Assembly: GCA_030770425.1 (NCBI GenBank) | Contig: JASJFT010000449.1 | Location: forward strand, 1 to 12,906 | Source of the DNA: Darksidea phi | Lineage: Eukaryota; Ascomycota; Dothideomycetes; Pleosporales; Lentitheciaceae | Length of the DNA: 12,906 bases | Direction of reading: 5' to 3' | Shown: piece by piece, positions 9,121 through 12,906 of the stretch | Layout: every line of letters begins with the position of its first letter | How positions within the stretch are numbered: position 1 is the stretch's first letter | The notes under the pieces: model-generated | Database searches by the model: none | Seen by the model: only the letters and a program-made list of their open reading frames with translations | What the model was told of the DNA's origin: nothing | Position numbers and translations under genes: made by a program

Positions 9121-10480
9121 TAGGAAGTAAGTAATCTCTTCTAATTTATTTAAATAGCTATTATTAAGAATTCTTAAATTAGTAATAAAGAAGACTCCCG
9201 CTAACTTATTATATTTATTAATAATATAGTTTATAAATAATTCTAAGTCTTTCTCTTCTTTCTAAGATTAAACCTATCCTTCTAGCTAAGAATATCTTAA
9301 TAAGGTATTAGTAATTATATTCTTCTTTCTAGGCCTATATTAGATTTTAAAGTCCTAAAGTAGAATTATAGTAAACTATTAATTTATTACTAACCTAGAA
9401 AGATTAGTAGATAACTAATTAAGCTATATAATTAAGGTATTAACGTTAGTCTTAATAGTAAATTAAGTATTATAGAGGTATAGACTAAACTTCTTTAATA
9501 TTTAGAATACTATCTTATATTTTAACTTAATAGAGTATTACTTCGATTTAATCTTAGACTATAGTATACTTTTAAATTTAATAGAGTATTAAAGATTATT
9601 CTTTTTAATCTATTTAAGTACTATCTTATTATCTTATTAACTAGTATCTATATATAGATAGACTTAACGTTCTAATTTAATATCTAGTATTACTAAAGTA
9701 AGTACTAATATAATATTAACTTTTAAAATTCTTATAACTTTTCTTTAAGACTCTTTTTATATCTATTCGGTATCTTTATAAAGTAGTTAGAATAAAAGTT
9801 CTACCTTAAAGAAGAAGTAAAAAACTTACTATTAATAGTAAATATAAATCTTAATAAACTATTAAACCTCCTTAATATTCCTATATTTTAGCTAGTTCTA
9901 GATCTTTACTATCTTATTATTATTAGAAAATTATCCTTTAATACCTACTTTATAGTCTATAATATCTAGTTAAAAGATACTTTAATAGAACTTAATATCT
10001 AATATTATTACTTTAGTATATTTAATATCCGCTATTACTATATCTAGTTTTTAGATATACTTAAATATATATTAGTAAATCTCTAGTAATACTTCTTCTT
10101 TACTATAAGTACTAGAAGAACTAGCTACTATAATATTATTAATAAATAATAATATATTAGGGAAGTACTTCTTTAGAATCTTTATTACTACCTTTTAAAA
10201 TACTACTACCGAATTAGTTATATCTATTAGAATAGTATACTATCTTACTAATCTAATAGGTATTTAAAAAGTTATCTTATTCCTTAAACTTATATAAAGT
10301 AGTATCTAATTATAGTCTAAGAATAGGTTAAAGAGTAAATAGATAACTCTCTTAACTAGTTATTTTAAAAACTTATTAGTAAAAGGTAGAAGATTTATAT
10401 CCCTTTTAGTAAAATTATTTAAAATTTAAATATTATTAATTAATTAGTAGTCTTTATTTTTCTTAGATATTAGAAATTAT
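9121..10480 (-). pseudogene. Reverse transcriptase and RNase H of second Gypsy element
   Basis: Reverse transcriptase starts near 10,480 with a FLISKKNKDY motif, followed by FTKRDINLLPFTNKF and LFNLFLDYN (about 10,309-10,334). The catalytic box reads LFINNIIVASSSSTYSKEEV, with DD changed to NN at 10,135-10,140. RNase H begins around 9660 with VYLYIDTS (Asp at 9646-9648). It continues through SKIKSKQYSIKLKYKIVF-like and LYLYNT segments to a mutated RPRKKNIITNTLL close near 9310, equivalent to the usual G-K-x-N-x-x-A-D-x-L-S. The remaining bases to 9121 are the linker to integrase. Frame is constant throughout, with all stops TAA or TAG. Confidence 0.85.
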
Positions 10481-11490
10481 AAATTATAATATTAACTATT
10501 ATATATCTTAAGAGTACCTCTAACGATTCTTTTATAGATTATTCGAATAATAATTAATTTAAATCTTTTAAGATATTAAAAGCCTTTTATTTACTAAATT
10601 TTATAAGATACTATTTAAATTTAATATAAAGGTACTATATTAGAATAAATAGTTATTATTTCTAAGAAATCCTATACTAGAGTAGTTTTTTAATAGTATA
10701 TTAGTTCGCGTATAAGCTCTACTTTAGTAGATTAAAGATCCTCTTTAATATATATCTCCTTTATCTAGCTAGATATTAACTACTAATTCCTTAGAAAGTC
10801 TATATATCTAGACTTAAAGATTTTATTAAATATATCTACTTCTATCTTTCTTAGTAATATATACTTAAGCTACTATTAGATAGTTCTTTTTCTTTAATTC
10901 TTTTTTCTAAAATCTATCTTAGTATCCTCGCGGAGCTTATTAATAAATTAGACCTTCTTATTAACTATCTTATAGAGGGTATTAACTTACCTATTTTATT
11001 ATTAAGAATACTAATTTTTTCTTATAGTACGCTAGTTTATTTCTAAAAGTATTTACTTAACTTTAGTATTAAGGTCTAAATCTTAATCTAACTTCTTATT
11101 ATAATTATCTAGATAAATTAACCTACTCTATTTAAAATATTACTAATACTAACTAATTATTAATACTTCTAATATCTCTACTTTATCTACTCCTCTATTA
11201 GTTATCTACTACTAAGATACTAGTACCTCCGTCCCCCCTTTATTCTTCTCTTTCTTCTCTTTCTTCTCTATATCCTCTTCTACCTTCTTAATACCCTCCT
11301 TTTCTTTATTCTTTTCTACTACTTTAGTATCCTCTTCTTCCGACGGGAAGTCGATAGTATTAGCTTTAGTAGAAGCTAATATATTTTTAATCTTTACTTT
11401 ATTAGTACTATAGTTATAGTTATTTAAGTTATTTAAATTAGTATTACTACTATTCTCTATATCTTTATTAGACCCCTTCTAGTCCTCTAA
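10481..11490 (-). pseudogene. Linker region upstream of reverse transcriptase
   Basis: This is about 1 kb between the protease region and reverse transcriptase, in the same frame as reverse transcriptase. The upstream part is the strongly charged open stretch listed separately. The rest has scattered stops and mixed Lys, Leu, Asn and Asp content. I recognise no domain. The protease region upstream reads in a different phase. Relative to it this segment is in the -1 frame, which could reflect an ancestral frameshift site or a later small indel. Confidence 0.5.
11215..11478 (-). pseudogene. 88-codon stop-free charged segment
   Basis: In the pol frame there is no stop from 11,478 down to 11,215, by far the longest such run I noticed in the window. 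It starts Asn/Ser-rich (KGSNKDIENSSNTN) and ends as a Glu/Lys repeat (about 11,217-11,352, with motifs such as VEEDIEKKEKKEKNKGG). The DNA is a purine tract on the minus strand, seen on the plus strand as repeated TTCTTCTC blocks with a run of six C. Purine-only codons GAA, GAG, AAA and AAG contain no CpA, and TpG is rare among them, so RIP could not easily make stops here. It probably was a flexible charged linker. Confidence 0.7.
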
Positions 11491-12832
11491 TAGTTAAAGT
11501 TCTAAGTATTAATAGAATAAGGAATATATTATTCTAAAAGATATACTTCCTAGGCTTTCTTTAAAGAGTTATTATCTACTTTATAGTTTATTATTAAAGC
11601 TAAGTCTAATCTAAGAAAAGAGATAGTCTTTCGTCTATCTAGTATAGTAATTTTATAATAATAATAATCTATTAAAGTAAATTTTATCTCTAGGCGCGTA
11701 GCTATATATTAGGAAGTATCTAGTATTAATAGTCTTTAAATATTCCTTATAACCTTAAAATAAGTAGATATAATAATAATATTAATTATTATTAGAATAT
11801 TATAGACTATTTCTACGTACTTATCTACTAATCTATTAGTAGTAATTATCCTAGTACGCTCTCTAAGTAGAAAATAACCTTAGTCTTTATTCTAAATATA
11901 GATATTTAATACTTATATAGTAAAGAGATATATTATATTTAATTTTATATTACTATTAAGAATTATCTTATAAAGATTACCTATAATAGTAATTTAATAG
12001 ATAGGAATCTTTAATTTTATAGTTATTATTTTAAGCTAATCTTTAAGGTATTTATATTTATTTATTATAATATAATCTAACTCGTTATTATAGCTATCTT
12101 TAGTTCTTTAAATATTATAATACTAAGCCGCTTATACTTCGAGTACCTCTTTAATCTATTAAGTTAAATATAGGTTTAAAGTCTAAAGCTTTATTAGTAT
12201 AAATAGATCTAAGTCTATTACTATTCCTCTTCTATTTATAGTATATACCTCTTCTAACCTACTAGTAGAGCTTTAACTTCTTACTTACTTAGCTACGTTA
12301 AGAAGCTTTAATATAGTATTAATAACCTAATCTTAAGATAATAATATAGTTATAGTTAGTCTATAGACTTTCTACTAGAGGGTAGTAGCTAGAATTAAAT
12401 TTATCGTTAGTTACTAAACTATATATATTAACTCTTTATTAGTAAACGTCTATATAGTTATTACTTTTAATAGCTTTCTTTTAATAACTAGTTAAGATTT
12501 CTAGTTTACCTAAATAGTCTATAAACTTAAAACTTTTAATATTACTCTTTAATCTAGAGGTTACCCTATTATATCTATTATAGCTTCTTTATTTAGATTA
12601 GATATAGAGATAGAATTATAAAATTCTCTAATTACTTATTAATATTATTCTATCTCGCTAGCTTCCTCTACTAGAAGATTAATAGACCTAATATTCTTAA
12701 TTTTTACCTTCGACTTTAGCTTTATAATATAGTTACCTATTACCTTATTAGCTACTACGAGGGGATAATTTTAGTCTTTTATTTTAATATTATTAGCTTC
12801 TATTAATAATACTTTAGTACTTTTAATTATTA
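11491..12832 (-). pseudogene. Gag/protease region of second Gypsy element, truncated
   Basis: The upstream part of the second element. In the frame with codon first bases at 11,981 and 11,720, a protease-like order is visible: GNLYKIILNSNIKLNII (a possible active-site strand with Asp changed to Asn) near 11,930-11,981. About 85 residues later comes ILDTS at about 11,712-11,726, resembling the I-L-G-x-P-W strand that closes retroviral-type proteases in this group. From there SLKKA and VYLLE segments continue with few stops. Upstream of 12,050 the sequence is probably gag, but I find no knuckle and cannot fix a frame. The region breaks at 12,832, so the start, 5' untranslated region and 5' LTR are missing. 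Confidence 0.5.
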
Positions 12833-12906
12833 ACGTGTTTACGTAGCGAGTGGCCATTCTAAGCGAGTGGCCACCCTCACCAACTTTCTACACACAAAAA
12901 GCCACG
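12833..12906 (+). mobile_element. Unmutated terminal segment, possible DNA transposon end
   Basis: These 74 bases contain three TpG and about nine CpA, against three in the preceding 12.8 kb, so they did not undergo the same RIP. The change is abrupt and falls directly after a TA at 12,831-12,832. The segment opens ACGTGTTTACGT, two ACGT blocks around GTTT, and then has two copies of a 12-bp motif. A TA target and repeated subterminal motifs would fit the end of a Tc1/mariner-type (Fot1/pogo-like) element inserted into the dead retroelement. This is inference from 74 bases. It could equally be unique host DNA joined by a rearrangement. Confidence 0.4.
12845..12873 (+). repeat. Two direct copies of AGCGAGTGGCCA
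   Basis: The 12-bp motif AGCGAGTGGCCA occurs at 12,845-12,856 and 12,862-12,873, 17 bases apart, that is about one and a half helical turns. Each ends in the palindrome TGGCCA. Short subterminal repeats like these are common transposase binding sites, but only two copies are visible before the window ends. Confidence 0.8.

Larger units (their letters stand above)
1..12832. other. RIP-saturated AT-rich block
   Basis: Reading both strands I find only three CpA dinucleotides (near 74, 652 and 959) and no TpG before 12,836, although CpT, CpC and CpG are common. This is the known signature of fungal repeat-induced point mutation, which turns CpA into TpA on either strand of duplicated DNA. The loss is so complete that ATG and its complement CAT are absent, TGA stops are absent, and codons for Trp, Cys, His and nearly all Gln have gone. 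Stops inside the ancestral frames are all TAA or TAG, as expected from CAA, CAG and TGG. All coding features listed inside this block are therefore relics. The retroelement content and RIP point to Pezizomycotina; the species cannot be told. Confidence 0.95.
7545..12832 (-). mobile_element. Second Ty3/Gypsy-type retroelement, 5' end truncated
   Basis: This minus-strand element has the order gag/protease, charged linker, reverse transcriptase, RNase H, integrase. Its motifs differ from those of the chromovirus on the left. They fit a Gypsy-like group known to me from fungal genomes, in which the catalytic box has the form F-x-D-D-x and is followed by a T-Y-x-x-E-E-V segment. Landmarks at 11352, 10317, 10146, 9648, 8749 and 8574 share one codon phase, so pol is one frame without indels. 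The 5' end stops at unmutated DNA at 12,833 and no LTR pair can be seen. All domains are broken by TAA/TAG codons. Confidence 0.82.

Noticed and set aside
7545..10480. A Ty1/Copia element
   Set aside because: Integrase lies downstream of reverse transcriptase and RNase H, which is the Gypsy order, and the integrase is followed by a GPY/F-like module.
1..12832. An AT-rich organelle, plasmid or bacterial or phage genome
   Set aside because: General AT richness would not remove CpA and TpG while keeping CpT, CpC and CpG. The recognisable domains are all Ty3/Gypsy.
1..12906. tRNA or rRNA genes
   Set aside because: No stretch shows tRNA-like arms with GGTTCRA or rRNA-like conserved blocks. Near-total absence of CpA and TpG makes survival of such genes unlikely.

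Overview
This window is a block of fungal transposon remains, almost certainly from an AT-rich compartment of a filamentous ascomycete (Pezizomycotina) that performs repeat-induced point mutation (RIP). From base 1 to about 12,832 the sequence has almost no CpA or TpG. By eye I find three CpA (near 74, 652 and 959) and no TpG, while CpT, CpC and CpG remain and TpA is everywhere. As a result there is no ATG or CAT at all, so neither strand has a normal start codon, and TGA, Trp, Cys, His and (bar three CAA triplets) Gln codons are essentially gone. The last 74 bases carry normal CpA and TpG and were clearly not mutated this way.

Left part (1-5919): two copies of one Ty3/Gypsy chromovirus lie head to head. 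The first, on the plus strand, enters from the left edge. It shows the end of integrase (GPY/F module), a chromodomain, a same-frame extension, a polypurine tract and a 440-bp LTR (1213-1652). The second, on the minus strand, starts with a 440-bp LTR (5919 down to 5480) and runs through gag with a CCHC knuckle, protease, reverse transcriptase and RNase H in one continuous frame. It stops at the end of RNase H, where the other copy's LTR begins. The two LTRs are inverted, equally long and differ only by transitions. The plus copy therefore seems to have inserted into, or recombined with, the minus copy.

Middle (5920-7540): mutated DNA with no product I can assign. Some plus-strand frames are fairly open.

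Right part (about 7545-12,832, minus strand): a second, unrelated Gypsy element. It contains a gag/protease region, a charged linker with an 88-codon stop-free stretch, reverse transcriptase, RNase H and a full integrase core. From the linker through integrase the frame is constant. It is cut off abruptly at 12,831-12,832 (TA), where unmutated DNA starts with two copies of a 12-bp motif, possibly the end of a DNA transposon that arrived after RIP.

Nothing here encodes a working protein. The interest lies in the mutation record: saturation at CpA/TpG, CpG-to-TpA exchanges between LTR copies, catalytic acids turned into Asn or Lys, and the order of insertions.
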